Assembly (NCBI GenBank): GCA_004296775.1
Contig: RHGE01000023.1
Coordinates: forward strand, 20,684 to 84,683
Reading direction: 5' to 3'
Source of the DNA: Marinilabiliaceae bacterium JC017
GTDB lineage: Bacteria; Bacteroidota; Bacteroidia; Bacteroidales; Marinilabiliaceae
DNA: 64,000 nucleotides
A model generated the notes under the pieces. That model saw nothing but the letters and a program-made list of their open reading frames with translations. It was not told the DNA's origin and did no database searches. This document shows, in pieces, positions 1 through 8,111 of this stretch (position 1 is the first letter of the stretch; every line of letters begins with the position of its first letter). A program made the position numbers and the translations under genes.

Positions 1-3
1 AGT

Positions 4-1083
4 ATGCCTGAACTAAAAAAAATCAAGCTGGTATTGGAAGACGGTACAGTCTTCGAAGGAAAATCATTTGGGTACCATAAATCAGTGGCCGGAGAAGTTG
101 TATTCAACACCGCTATGACTGGTTATCCTGAGAGTTTAACTGATCCCTCCTACGAAGGACAAATTCTTGTATCGACCTATCCGTTGATAGGAAACTATGG
201 GGTGCCTAAGGATGATAAAGAGAATGGTATACCTAAGTTTTATGAGTCGGATCGTGTTCATATTTCCGGTCTGATTATTTCGGACTACTCATTTGAATAC
301 AGTCACTGGAATGCTAAAAATAGCTTGCGCGAATGGCTGATTCAAAATCAGGTGCCAGGTATCTTTGATATCGACACACGTGCCCTTACCAAAATATTAC
401 GGGAAAAAGGTTCCATGTTAGGAAAGATTGAAGTAGAAGGTGAAAGCATCGAATTTCATGATCCCAATCAGGATAACTTGGTAGCCAAAGTGAGTGTGAA
501 GGAGAAGGTTACCTATGGCAATGGAAAAAACAAAGTGGTGTTGGTTGATACTGGTGCAAAGAATAACATCTTACGCTGCCTGTTGAAAAGAGATACTACT
601 GTGATTCGTGTGCCCTGGAACTATGACTTCACACAAGAAGAGTACGATGGTATCATGTTATCTAATGGTCCTGGTGATCCACAGATGTGCAAAGAAACCA
701 TTGGGAATATTCAAAAAGCCATGGAGATTGGAAAACCTATTTTTGGGATCTGTCTTGGGAACCAGCTTTTGGGTATTGCTTCAGGTGCTAAAACCTTTAA
801 ATTAAAATATGGACATCGTGCCCATAATCACCCGGTCATTAAAGCTGGTACCGATACTTGTTATATCACCAGTCAGAACCATGGTTTCGCTATTGATTCA
901 GAGTCGTTGAGCAGCGATTGGGAACCATTGTTTTATAACATCAATGATAAAACTAACGAAGGGATTAAGCATAAAACAAAGCCTTTCTTTTCCACCCAGT
1001 TCCACCCTGAAGCATCGAGTGGACCGACTGATACTGAGTTTTTGTTTGATCAGTTCATTGAGCTGATTGAAAAACATAGATAA
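4..1083 (+). CDS. carA: Carbamoyl-phosphate synthase small (glutaminase) subunit
   Basis: Hydrolyses glutamine and passes ammonia to the large subunit CarB, making carbamoyl phosphate for pyrimidine and arginine synthesis in the cytoplasm. At 359 residues it has the normal CarA length. The N-terminal half is the CPSase small-chain domain (opening LVLEDGTVFEGKSFG), and the C-terminal half is a class I glutamine amidotransferase with the nucleophile elbow GICLGNQLLG (Cys250) and the FHPEASSGP motif carrying the His/Glu pair near residue 337. The ATG lies only three bases inside the window, so its promoter and any upstream partner are not visible. carB does not follow; a strong terminator does. 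Family assignment is secure. Confidence 0.97.
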   Translation: MPELKKIKLVLEDGTVFEGKSFGYHKSVAGEVVFNTAMTGYPESLTDPSYEGQILVSTYPLIGNYGVPKDDKENGIPKFYESDRVHISGLIISDYSFEYSHWNAKNSLREWLIQNQVPGIFDIDTRALTKILREKGSMLGKIEVEGESIEFHDPNQDNLVAKVSVKEKVTYGNGKNKVVLVDTGAKNNILRCLLKRDTTVIRVPWNYDFTQEEYDGIMLSNGPGDPQMCKETIGNIQKAMEIGKPIFGICLGNQLLGIASGAKTFKLKYGHRAHNHPVIKAGTDTCYITSQNHGFAIDSESLSSDWEPLFYNINDKTNEGIKHKTKPFFSTQFHPEASSGPTDTEFLFDQFIELIEKHR

Positions 1084-1112
1084 CATACAACATTGAACAG
1101 ACACACCATCAG

Positions 1113-1137
1113 GCCCGGTTTTTACCGGGCTTTTTTT
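1113..1137 (+). terminator. Rho-independent terminator after carA
   Basis: The stem GCCCGGT / ACCGGGC closes a short T loop and is followed by seven T residues, 30 bases after the carA stop codon. Confidence 0.9.
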
Positions 1138-1421
1138 ATGAATCAATAGTTGTTGCTTGTAAAATCAAACCGTCTCTCGTTTTTCCATAAATCGATTTTA
1201 TAGATGTATAATATTGACTATTGAATACATTTCGTTTTTCATGGATGGGATCATTGGCATTATACCTGATTTAATTTGAACTAAAATAGCACAAATAGCG
1301 TGGTACAGGCCTGGACGAAATTAAGAGAATAGCTGAATGATATATTGACGAAGAATATAGTGACCTGGCCAGGGGGTAAACGTAGTTATCAGAAGGAGGA
1401 AATGATATTGTGAGGGATAAT
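1138..1421. other. Intergenic stretch, no gene seen
   Basis: This AT-rich region separates the carA terminator from the terminator of the convergent lipoprotein gene. I see no open frame with a convincing start, no tRNA and no long repeat. Confidence 0.6.
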
Positions 1422-1452
1422 AAAAAACTCCTGGTATAAGAAAACACCAGGA
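1422..1452 (-). terminator. Rho-independent terminator of the lipoprotein gene
   Basis: On the minus strand the stem TCCTGGT / ACCAGGA is followed by a run of six T residues. It sits 12 bases beyond the stop of the minus-strand lipoprotein gene. Confidence 0.85.
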
Positions 1453-1464
1453 ATTTTGATCGTT

Positions 1465-2085
1465 TTACTTTTTTCTTAAGAATGTTGTCTTGTTAAATTT
1501 CAGGCAATCTTCAGTTTTGGTGTAGTCGTAAGTTTTTCCAGGGATGTATTTATTCGGATCAATTTGTCTTATGGTTAGCGTTTTGTCATCTGCTTTCCAT
1601 TTGAAATTGGTCTTTACGGTTTTGTTAAGGTGCACACCAGTTCCATCTTCATTGAATGTGTAAGATAATACTACTTCCTCATTATGGTAATATTCCCATG
1701 TGCCAATGAATTCAGCAGAAACTTTTGCTGTTGTGAATTTGCATGTGCCTTCGCAACATTTTTTGTCAGCAGCATTGTATCCGATTACCAATATTTTATA
1801 TTCGGTTGCGGCTAACAAGTCTTGATATCTGTAGCTCGTTCCATCATCTACCAAAGTTGCATTATCGTTATTGAATTCTTCATCGGTTTTTACACATTCT
1901 ACTTCATAACTGATAGATCCATTTTCACTGGTCCATTCGAATTCAAGAGCGTCAGTCGTTATGTCCGTTGATTTGATTTGTAGAGTTGCCGGAGCTACAT
2001 TCTTATCATCATCGTCATCACTACTACAAGAGGAAACGAAAAACAATGAGGCACACAGTGCCAAGGCTGACAATTTAATTTTCAT
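1465..2085 (-). CDS. Lipoprotein with fibronectin type III-like and lipocalin-like regions
   Basis: Function unknown; probably a surface or periplasmic lipoprotein. The N-terminus is a lipoprotein signal with the lipobox SSCS (Cys20), followed by an acidic SDDDDD stretch of the kind seen after the lipidated Cys in exported Bacteroidota lipoproteins. Residues about 32-120 look like a fibronectin type III fold (paired EFEW, SYEV and TEYKILV strands). They contain a CCEGTC cysteine cluster that could form disulfides or bind metal. Residues about 125-206 (FIGTWEYY, FNEDGTG, FKWKADDKTLTI) resemble the small lipocalin-like domains common in Bacteroidota lipoproteins. The gene is monocistronic, with a TAACTTTG box about 100 bases upstream and its own terminator. 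Confidence 0.75.
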   Translation of the reverse strand: MKIKLSALALCASLFFVSSCSSDDDDDKNVAPATLQIKSTDITTDALEFEWTSENGSISYEVECVKTDEEFNNDNATLVDDGTSYRYQDLLAATEYKILVIGYNAADKKCCEGTCKFTTAKVSAEFIGTWEYYHNEEVVLSYTFNEDGTGVHLNKTVKTNFKWKADDKTLTIRQIDPNKYIPGKTYDYTKTEDCLKFNKTTFLRKK

Positions 2086-2180
2086 AATAAATAAATTATA
2101 GGTTTAAATATGCATGTTGTGCCTTCGTTTATAAAGGCGCGTATCTTTTACGGGGCCTGCAATAGGGCATTATAAAGGCG

Positions 2181-2188
2181 CAAAGTTA
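2181..2188 (-). promoter_or_regulatory. Bacteroidota -7 box TAACTTTG for the lipoprotein gene
   Basis: On the minus strand this is an exact match to TAnnTTTG, 96 bases before the lipoprotein ATG. No clear -33 TTTG is seen, so the assignment rests on the -7 box alone. Confidence 0.5.
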
Positions 2189-2550
2189 ATGGGCTTCTTG
2201 AGATAATGAAATATGTTTATAAGTATGGGGGAGGACGGCCTATATATGATATATGTCATTTTAACTTTTTTATCATTTGTCATACAAATACATACTCTAT
2301 AAAAGAGTTAAGGAAAATCAGTAATTCATGGTTATTAGTTATTCGGAATCAATCTAATTTGAGCTTTGTGAGTGTTGAATTTGAGTTGGTAAGCCTATTA
2401 CTCCAAATAAATCAACAACCTCATGGAGATTAGTTAAAAATTTAAAAAAGTTTCCATTTGATCAGGTAGAAAATTGAAATTAGTAGGGTGTTTTTTCTAA
2501 AGTTACTGGGGGATGAGTTGTGTTCATGTTCCCGGTTATTTCGTATCTGA
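2189..2550. other. Intergenic stretch, no convincing gene
   Basis: The region lies between the lipoprotein promoter and the 3' end of the minus-strand TPR gene. A 75-codon plus-strand frame (2206-2433) exists but has no recognisable domain or promoter, so I do not call it. No strong terminator hairpin is seen. Confidence 0.5.
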
Positions 2551-4035
2551 TTATTTGTTTGGGAAATAGGAGGAGCGTGTTGTTCCAGTGGTTTTAGTGC
2601 TGGTACAATATTTTGAGATGTATTTGTACGCTTTTTTGTTTCCCAATTCACCCGCCCTTTTCCAATCGGCACAGGCCTCTTCTGTCATGCCCAGATCCAG
2701 GTGGGCTAATCCCCGGTTAAAAAAGGCATGGACATCGTTCGAGTTGATTTGTATGGCATTGGTAAAATCATTAATGGCGTCTGAATAATTTTGCCTGGAT
2801 AGGTTTAATGTGCCTCTTATGGAGAAGGCCCCGGGTAATTCGGGCTCTAATGCGATGGATCTGGATATGTCGTTAAAGGCCTGATCCTGATCTTCTGAAT
2901 ATTGTAATAGCAAACGGGCCTTTTGGTAATAGGCTTCTGCAATCAGTGAATCGTGGTCCGTGGCTTCGGAAAATAAGTGAAAGCTTTTTTTTATATCCTT
3001 GTTTATCGTTAGTTCAATGCGGCCGAGTTCCAGCAAGGCCGGTGCAAAGTCACTTTTGTTTTGATAACAATGGATGAAACTCATCTGAGCCTTTTTATAG
3101 GCTTTGTTCTCCAAATGAATCAATCCTTCCAGATAATAAGCCAGAAAACCGCCAGGTTCTATGGTTTTGGCATGTGTTAAATCATCATGCCCCCCTTGTT
3201 CATTGTTGTATTTAAATCTGACATATCCTCTTAAACAGTAGCCAGGATAGTGGTTTTTAAACCGGGTTAGATGAGTGGTAAAAGCGTCATCTGATTTTTT
3301 ATAGTTGTGGTTGAAAAGATGAATTAACCCGTTGTTAAAGTCAGGGCTTAAATAGTTTTGGTATTCTACAGTATCTGCAATAACACTCAGTGGTTGATTG
3401 ATTGCTACCCAATTTGTATCTGTTAATATCTGGGGATTATATAGCAGATTTCCTTTCGTCAAGGACGGTGATACGCAGATGGCTGCTACTTCTCCTTTTG
3501 GGTTAATAGCAGGATTAACACACATCTTCTCGTTGCTCTTTCTTAAAATGTTGGCTGTTCTGCCCAGGAAGGGCAGGTCTGTGATTTTATCAGGATGACC
3601 AATCCAATGCGTTTGTTTGTCGGTTGAAGTATCGTCAAATATCAACAATTCATCGGTTACTTTAATTGTAGTGTTACCTGGCTGCAGGAAGAAAAAACTT
3701 TTTGATCGAAGGGGCCTAACTTTCAGTATAACCAGATTGCTTGGAACATGAGTCGATACTAATTGCTCTATTATGTGTCTGCGTCCTCTGCTTGTTGTGA
3801 CAACAATTGAATCTGATTCCAAGAAGATGCTACCATGGGCAATGGCCAGTCCATCAGGAGAGATAAAGAAACCTGATTGGTGGTTTAATGCCATGCCTGA
3901 ATGGTTGTAGGCGGTGATTTGAAAAATGGCTTCTTCGTAGTTTGCTGTCCAGCTTTTATCGCTTCGGTTGTTGGTGGCTGTTAAGATAATTATAGACAAA
4001 AGAGCGATGCTGATTTTCAGGATTGATGCTTTCAT
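2551..4035 (-). CDS. Secreted protein: degenerate trypsin-like domain plus TPR repeats
   Basis: Residues 1-21 form a signal peptide or anchor. Residues about 34-200 follow the strand order of HtrA-type serine proteases (SGFFISPDGLAIAHG, then NLVILKV, then NPKGEVAAI), but all three catalytic positions appear lost. The His position of the usual TNxH motif reads as Ser, the Asp of DLAVLKV is Asn, and the GNSGGP loop is replaced by CVNPAINPKG. Residues about 225-475 hold tetratricopeptide repeats, clearest in the last three (AFSIRGTLNLSRQNYSDAI, HAFFNRGLAHLDLGMTEEA). The protein is therefore likely a binding or scaffold protein at the envelope, not a peptidase. A related dead protease domain occurs at 9328-10623. 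It is a single gene; the divergent larE starts 245 bases away. Confidence 0.75.
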   Translation of the reverse strand: MKASILKISIALLSIIILTATNNRSDKSWTANYEEAIFQITAYNHSGMALNHQSGFFISPDGLAIAHGSIFLESDSIVVTTSRGRRHIIEQLVSTHVPSNLVILKVRPLRSKSFFFLQPGNTTIKVTDELLIFDDTSTDKQTHWIGHPDKITDLPFLGRTANILRKSNEKMCVNPAINPKGEVAAICVSPSLTKGNLLYNPQILTDTNWVAINQPLSVIADTVEYQNYLSPDFNNGLIHLFNHNYKKSDDAFTTHLTRFKNHYPGYCLRGYVRFKYNNEQGGHDDLTHAKTIEPGGFLAYYLEGLIHLENKAYKKAQMSFIHCYQNKSDFAPALLELGRIELTINKDIKKSFHLFSEATDHDSLIAEAYYQKARLLLQYSEDQDQAFNDISRSIALEPELPGAFSIRGTLNLSRQNYSDAINDFTNAIQINSNDVHAFFNRGLAHLDLGMTEEACADWKRAGELGNKKAYKYISKYCTSTKTTGTTRSSYFPNK

Positions 4036-4280
4036 TACTAGCGGGTTGATTCATGTAATCAAGGTATGAAAACATCATTAATGAGGCCAATATATTTTGA
4101 CATAGCAAATAGCCATTACGGCTTGAAGATGTGTGATTCGTTTTATTTTTCATGCCTTAGATTGACATATATCTGGGTTGAGTTGTGTTTGATGGTGAGG
4201 TAGGGCAGGTGAGAAGAATGGGCTGGTATAAATGATCGATCTATTTTTTTGTATCTTATAGCAAACTTAATCCCAACTCT

Positions 4281-5063
4281 ATGAATCAACCAGATAGTCT
4301 GATTAACTGGTTCAAGCCAATAAAAAAAGCCAACCTTTTATTTTCCGGTGGATTTGACAGTAGTGCGGTGCTTGGAGCTGCTTTGCGGGCAGGTAGCCAT
4401 ATTACTCCCTATTGGATTGATAATGGATTTAACCGGGCATCAGAGGAGGATATAACGGTCCAGGCCCGAAATCTTGGCGTCAGTCAACTGAAAGTGATAA
4501 AAGTTAAATCCGGAAACCTTGTTTGTGAAAATTCTCAAAACCGTTGTTACCATTGTAAGAGAGGTATTTTACGACATATGCCCAATACAGGAATTCCTAT
4601 TCTTGACGGATCAACCGCCAGTGATATGGGACAATTTCGGCCGGGTAAAAAGGCATTGGCGGAATATGGTGTCCGGTCGCCGTTGGCTGAGTTGGGCATA
4701 ACCTCTCTTCAGGCGAGGGATATTGCTTTGCAATTTGGCGCTGATCCGTTACTCGCAAATCTGGAGAGTTGCCTGGCCACCAGAATAAATTACGGCTATC
4801 AACTCAGTGAGGAACGACTGGTTGCTATCAGAAACATGGAAGCCTATATAATTGAACAATCAGGTGATTTTGATGTGCGCTGTCGGATAGATGACGATGA
4901 TCACTTTCGCATTGAACTCTCCCGGGCCGAGAGTTATGTCGCTCTGGCAAATGAAGCTTTTCGTAATGAGTTAGTGAAAATGGGGAAGGGCATTGCCCTT
5001 TTTGTTACCGTTGATATGCAACCTGCTCGTCCCAATGAATACGATAAAAGAATAGTAAAATGA
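4281..5063 (+). CDS. larE: LarE: ATP-dependent sacrificial sulfur transferase
   Basis: Sulfurates pyridinium-3,5-biscarboxylate mononucleotide during synthesis of the nickel-pincer nucleotide (NPN) cofactor. The PP-loop SGGFDSS is at residues 22-28. The LarE signature RCYHCK follows at 88-93, and Cys164 in SCLATR matches the sulfur-donor cysteine of Lactobacillus plantarum LarE (Cys176). The length (260) is typical. Cys89, Cys92 and Cys164 are all present, so a cluster-dependent catalytic variant, as known for Thermotoga LarE, is possible but cannot be decided here. The gene overlaps larB by four bases (ATGA), which indicates translational coupling. No larA (lactate racemase-type client enzyme) is in the window. 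Confidence 0.92.
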   Translation: MNQPDSLINWFKPIKKANLLFSGGFDSSAVLGAALRAGSHITPYWIDNGFNRASEEDITVQARNLGVSQLKVIKVKSGNLVCENSQNRCYHCKRGILRHMPNTGIPILDGSTASDMGQFRPGKKALAEYGVRSPLAELGITSLQARDIALQFGADPLLANLESCLATRINYGYQLSEERLVAIRNMEAYIIEQSGDFDVRCRIDDDDHFRIELSRAESYVALANEAFRNELVKMGKGIALFVTVDMQPARPNEYDKRIVK

Positions 5064-5797
5064 CTTTTGACGAATTGTTTGAACACATACAATCAGGAGA
5101 TCTTTCCAAAGAGGAGGCCCGTCGTCATTTCTCGTTGGACTGGCTGGAAACAGCCAACAGGTATATTCTGGATATAAATCGGGGTATGCGCACCAATATT
5201 CCTGAAATTATTTACGGAGAATATAAATCGGTGGAACAAAGTATTGAATTGTGTGAGAAGATACTGAGTGAACATCCGCGCGTAATCATTTCACGAAGTC
5301 CCCATCACTTGAAAATATCCAGGCACTTTAAGGACCGGTTTCCTCTTTTGGTTTCTGAAATGGCCATGGTTATAGGTAACCTGCCCGAAGCCAAAGGGAA
5401 TATTCTGGTGGTGAGTGCAGGTTCGGCCGATCATCCCATAGCCACGGAGTGTGAAACTATTTTAAATGCCCTTGGAGTTACACCCATGGTATTTGAAGAT
5501 CGTGGTATTGCTCATCCCACACGTGTACTGGAGGCGGTTAAGGCAGGGCTTGAACAAAACGTTTCTGCGGTTATTGTAATAGCAGGGATGGAAGGTGCCC
5601 TGGCTCCTTTTGTAGCCTCATTGGTGCCGCTGCCTGTGATTGGCGTTCCTACTTCGGTGGGGTATGGATTTCGGGCTAAAGAAGCAGCTCTTACCTCCAT
5701 GTTGGCCTCTTGTGCGCCCAATTTAACGGTGGTTAACATTGATGGTGGCTTGCGAGCTGCTGTTGTTGCAGCCTTAATAGCAAAAAATCAAAACTAA
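5060..5797 (+). CDS. larB: LarB: NaAD carboxylase/hydrolase of NPN synthesis
   Basis: First step of the pathway: carboxylates the nicotinate ring of NaAD at C5 and cleaves the phosphoanhydride to give P2CMN. The C-terminal half (about residues 112-240) is the AIR-carboxylase (PurE)-like domain, with VVSAGSADHPIA, VIAGMEGALAPFVASL and GVPTSVGYG, all standard for LarB. The N-terminal 100 residues are the helical LarB-specific region. The length of 245 is normal. It starts inside the last codons of larE and is followed 60 bases later by larC, so the three genes form one operon. Confidence 0.92.
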   Translation: MTFDELFEHIQSGDLSKEEARRHFSLDWLETANRYILDINRGMRTNIPEIIYGEYKSVEQSIELCEKILSEHPRVIISRSPHHLKISRHFKDRFPLLVSEMAMVIGNLPEAKGNILVVSAGSADHPIATECETILNALGVTPMVFEDRGIAHPTRVLEAVKAGLEQNVSAVIVIAGMEGALAPFVASLVPLPVIGVPTSVGYGFRAKEAALTSMLASCAPNLTVVNIDGGLRAAVVAALIAKNQN

Positions 5798-5856
5798 TGA
5801 TAGAGCCAAACAGGAGTTTAATTTACGATCTACCTTATTTCTTAAAAGATGCTTAA

Positions 5857-6651
5857 ATGAATCTATACATCAATCCTTCGGGCGGCATTGCCGGTGATAT
5901 GTTTGCCGCCGCACTTATTTCAGCCGGAGCTAATGAAAAAACCATGCTTAACGGCCTGTTGATTGCTGCTAATAAAATAGGTCATTCTTCCTTTTCAACG
6001 GTTTTGACCGATGATGGATCAACCCGTTTAAATATTGTCATCGATCATTTTCAGGCCCATCTTTCTGCCCATGCTGCCCGACATTATCTCAAAGAAATAT
6101 TTGCCGAACTGAATATGGAGTCAGCTTACAGAGAGTTTGGATTTAAGGCCCTTCAAATTCTTATTGAGGCAGAAGAGAAAGCGCACAAAGAGTGCGGTTT
6201 TCTCACAGATCATCTTCAGAAGCGACAACATGATTGTAAATATCACCAACATTTTCACACGCCACCTAAAGACCAACGTGATGATACCTATTTGCATGAA
6301 GCACAGGATATCCTTATTGATATAACCGGAGCCGCTCTTGGACTGCAGTTATTAGGCATCACGCCACGGGCCATATTATTAAATGCTGTTAGTCTGGGCG
6401 GAGGTACCATTAATTTTTCCCATGGTCATTTATCTGTTCCGGCGCCAGCGGTCAAAAATATAATGATTAAGTACAAAATACCTGTGGTTATGGGACCGGT
6501 TGATTCGGAGTTATGTACACCTACTGGTGCTGCGATCCTGGCAGCCCTTGGGGCAAATTCATTGGGTGTGGCACCGGTTACGGCTCAAATGAAAGGACGT
6601 TCGAGAGGCGGGAAGGATTTACCTATCCCACCCTTGGAGATTCTCTGTTAA
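5857..6651 (+). CDS. larC: LarC-type nickel insertion protein, LarC1 part only
   Basis: LarC inserts nickel into P2TMN using CTP to finish the NPN cofactor. The start GGIAGDMFAAALISAGA is diagnostic, and a His-rich segment (KYHQHFHTPP, residues about 129-138) matches the LarC1 metal-binding region. Further family blocks are NAVSLGGGTI, HGHLSVPAPAV and ELCTPTGAAILAAL. At 264 residues it is far shorter than the usual ~400 and stops where LarC1 ends. The LarC2 domain is absent: a terminator starts eight bases after the stop and the next gene is on the other strand. In L. plantarum LarC2 is reached by a programmed frameshift; no such downstream frame exists here. Either LarC2 is encoded elsewhere or this protein has another role. 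Confidence 0.85.
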   Translation: MNLYINPSGGIAGDMFAAALISAGANEKTMLNGLLIAANKIGHSSFSTVLTDDGSTRLNIVIDHFQAHLSAHAARHYLKEIFAELNMESAYREFGFKALQILIEAEEKAHKECGFLTDHLQKRQHDCKYHQHFHTPPKDQRDDTYLHEAQDILIDITGAALGLQLLGITPRAILLNAVSLGGGTINFSHGHLSVPAPAVKNIMIKYKIPVVMGPVDSELCTPTGAAILAALGANSLGVAPVTAQMKGRSRGGKDLPIPPLEILC

Positions 6652-6658
6652 TAAGAAA

Positions 6659-6692
6659 AAAGGCCTCACTTTTCAGTAAGGCCTTCTTTTTT
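6659..6692. terminator. Bidirectional terminator between larC and the crp/fnr-type gene
   Basis: Stem AAGGCCT / AGGCCTT with T runs on both sides serves the convergent ends of the lar operon and the regulator gene. Confidence 0.85.
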
Positions 6693-6708
6693 GAGTATTG
6701 TTAATAGG

Positions 6709-7416
6709 CTAGACGTAAATGTTACCGATCTTAATTAATTTTGAGATGTTCAATAACTTAATTTTACGTCCGTTGAGTTCAATTAATTTGTCTGCTTTAA
6801 ACTCAGACAATAAACGGATTACTGATTCGGTGGCAGTACCAACCATGTTGGCCAATTCCTCCCGTGTTAATGAAATCTGAAGGGTATGATCCTCATCCAG
6901 ATCAAAGGTGTCCATTAAAAGAAGTAGCACTTCTGCCAGGCGTTCTCTGACTGTCTTTTGGGCAATGTCGGTAAGAAACTTATTCGATTCACCCAATTCC
7001 TGACAGGTTAGCTTCATGAGCGCCAGGGCAAATTCAGGATTTCCTTTAATCAAGCTGGTGAGACAATCTCCTGGCAGGTAACACAAGACTGCATCGCTAA
7101 TAACTTTTGCAGTGGTACAGGCCAGTTCGTCACTAATGACAGATCTAAATCCAATCAGATCACTATCTCGGGCAAATCGAATGATCTGCTCCTTACCATC
7201 AAAACCGGTTTTGTAGATCTTCAGGATACCTTTCACAACAATGTAAGAGCCATTGATGCGACTGCCTTCATGATACACGATGTTACCGCGTTTGTGATAA
7301 GTGCAACTCATTGCCTGCCTGAGGGAATCCAGTTCCTGATCTGATAATCCTTTGAATATTTCGTAGGACGGTAGATTCACCTCATCATTAAAGGAGACAT
7401 TTTGGATACTTTTCAT
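6709..7416 (-). CDS. Crp/Fnr family transcriptional regulator
   Basis: Cytoplasmic DNA-binding regulator. Residues about 15-135 form the cyclic-nucleotide-binding-like beta-barrel (HEGSRINGSYIVVKGILKIYK, then FARDSDLIGFRS). Residues about 150-225 hold the Crp-type winged helix, with the recognition region LTREELANMVGTATESVIRLL. The FNR arrangement of N-terminal cysteines for an iron-sulfur cluster is not present; cysteines are scattered (AMSC, ACTT, LCYLPGDCL). The signal is therefore unknown. It is divergent from the OsmC-like gene across 114 bases that hold a 24 bp palindrome, suggesting autoregulation and control of that neighbour. Confidence 0.88.
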   Translation of the reverse strand: MKSIQNVSFNDEVNLPSYEIFKGLSDQELDSLRQAMSCTYHKRGNIVYHEGSRINGSYIVVKGILKIYKTGFDGKEQIIRFARDSDLIGFRSVISDELACTTAKVISDAVLCYLPGDCLTSLIKGNPEFALALMKLTCQELGESNKFLTDIAQKTVRERLAEVLLLLMDTFDLDEDHTLQISLTREELANMVGTATESVIRLLSEFKADKLIELNGRKIKLLNISKLIKIGNIYV

Positions 7417-7440
7417 AACTTGAAACTTGAGCTTATGGTC

Positions 7441-7464
7441 TAAAATGTGATAAATGTCATTTTA
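7441..7464. promoter_or_regulatory. Candidate Crp/Fnr operator palindrome
   Basis: A perfect 7 bp inverted repeat, TAAAATG-N10-CATTTTA, lies between the divergent regulator and OsmC-like genes. The 24 bp span and central spacing fit a Crp-family dimer site. A second TGTGA ... TCACA pair overlaps it with a longer spacing. Binding is inferred from position and symmetry only. Confidence 0.5.
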
Positions 7465-7489
7465 TGGTCACAAAGATATAAAGAAAGAT

Positions 7490-7497
7490 TAATTTTG
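7490..7497 (+). promoter_or_regulatory. -7 box TAATTTTG of the OsmC-like gene
   Basis: Exact match to TAnnTTTG, 33 bases before the ATG and just downstream of the candidate Crp/Fnr operator. Confidence 0.6.
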
Positions 7498-7530
7498 CAT
7501 CATATCGTTAACATTTAACTATTTAGATGT

Positions 7531-7947
7531 ATGAAAACTTCAGTTGACGTTAAATGGACAGGCAATATGTCGTTTGAGACTGAGCTATTTGGACACAAAT
7601 TGGTAATGGATGCCGGCCCTGAAAATGGCGGGGAAAACAAGGGCGTTCGGCCAAAACCATTAATGCTGACAGCCCTTGCCGGTTGCACAGGAATGGATGT
7701 TGTTTCAATTCTAAAAAAGATGAAGGTTGAGGTAGACGATTTGAACATTGTTGTGGAAGCCAGCATGACCGATGAGCATCCTAAATACTATGATAAGATG
7801 CATGTCATCTACCGCTTCAAAGGGAAGAATCTGCCAATGGACAAACTTGAAAGAGCTGTGAATCTTTCTGAGGAAAAGTATTGTGGGGTGTCGGCATTGT
7901 ATAAAATAGCCATACCGGTCACCACCGAAATACAGGTTGTAGAATAA
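7531..7947 (+). CDS. OsmC/Ohr family peroxide-reductase-like protein
   Basis: Members of this family reduce organic peroxides or related electrophiles with two cysteines. Both are visible here, in the standard positions ALAGCTGMD (about Cys52) and EKYCGVSAL (about Cys112). The 138-residue length and the opening VKWTGNMSFE fit the YhfA-like OsmC branch rather than Ohr proper. The physiological substrate cannot be read from sequence. It is monocistronic and divergent from the Crp/Fnr regulator, which probably controls it. Confidence 0.88.
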   Translation: MKTSVDVKWTGNMSFETELFGHKLVMDAGPENGGENKGVRPKPLMLTALAGCTGMDVVSILKKMKVEVDDLNIVVEASMTDEHPKYYDKMHVIYRFKGKNLPMDKLERAVNLSEEKYCGVSALYKIAIPVTTEIQVVE

Positions 7948-8062
7948 TCAATAGATCGTTAGACTTTAGCTAATAGATACGAGCCTAATAAGTACTTCCG
8001 GTGCTCATTTATGCATTGTCTCTATTTTGGCAATCACAAAAGTTTAACAAGCTATTAAAGAA

Positions 8063-8090
8063 AAAGCCCCTTTGCGAGGGGCTTTCTTTT
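8063..8090. terminator. Bidirectional terminator between osmC-like gene and pheS
   Basis: Perfect 8 bp stem AAAGCCCC / GGGGCTTT around TTTGCGA, with A and T runs on either side, between convergent genes. Confidence 0.9.
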
Positions 8091-8111
8091 ATATGTATAT
8101 TAATTCTCTGA

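Noticed and set aside
2206..2433. 75-codon plus-strand frame
   Set aside because: No recognisable domain, no promoter and an unusual composition with many Ile and Cys.
6652..6708. LarC2 reached by frameshift as in Lactobacillus
   Set aside because: Only a terminator and the end of the opposite-strand regulator follow larC; there is no LarC2 coding frame.
6709..7416. FNR-type oxygen-sensing iron-sulfur cluster in the Crp/Fnr protein
   Set aside because: The N-terminal cysteine cluster of FNR is absent, so the regulator is not called FNR.
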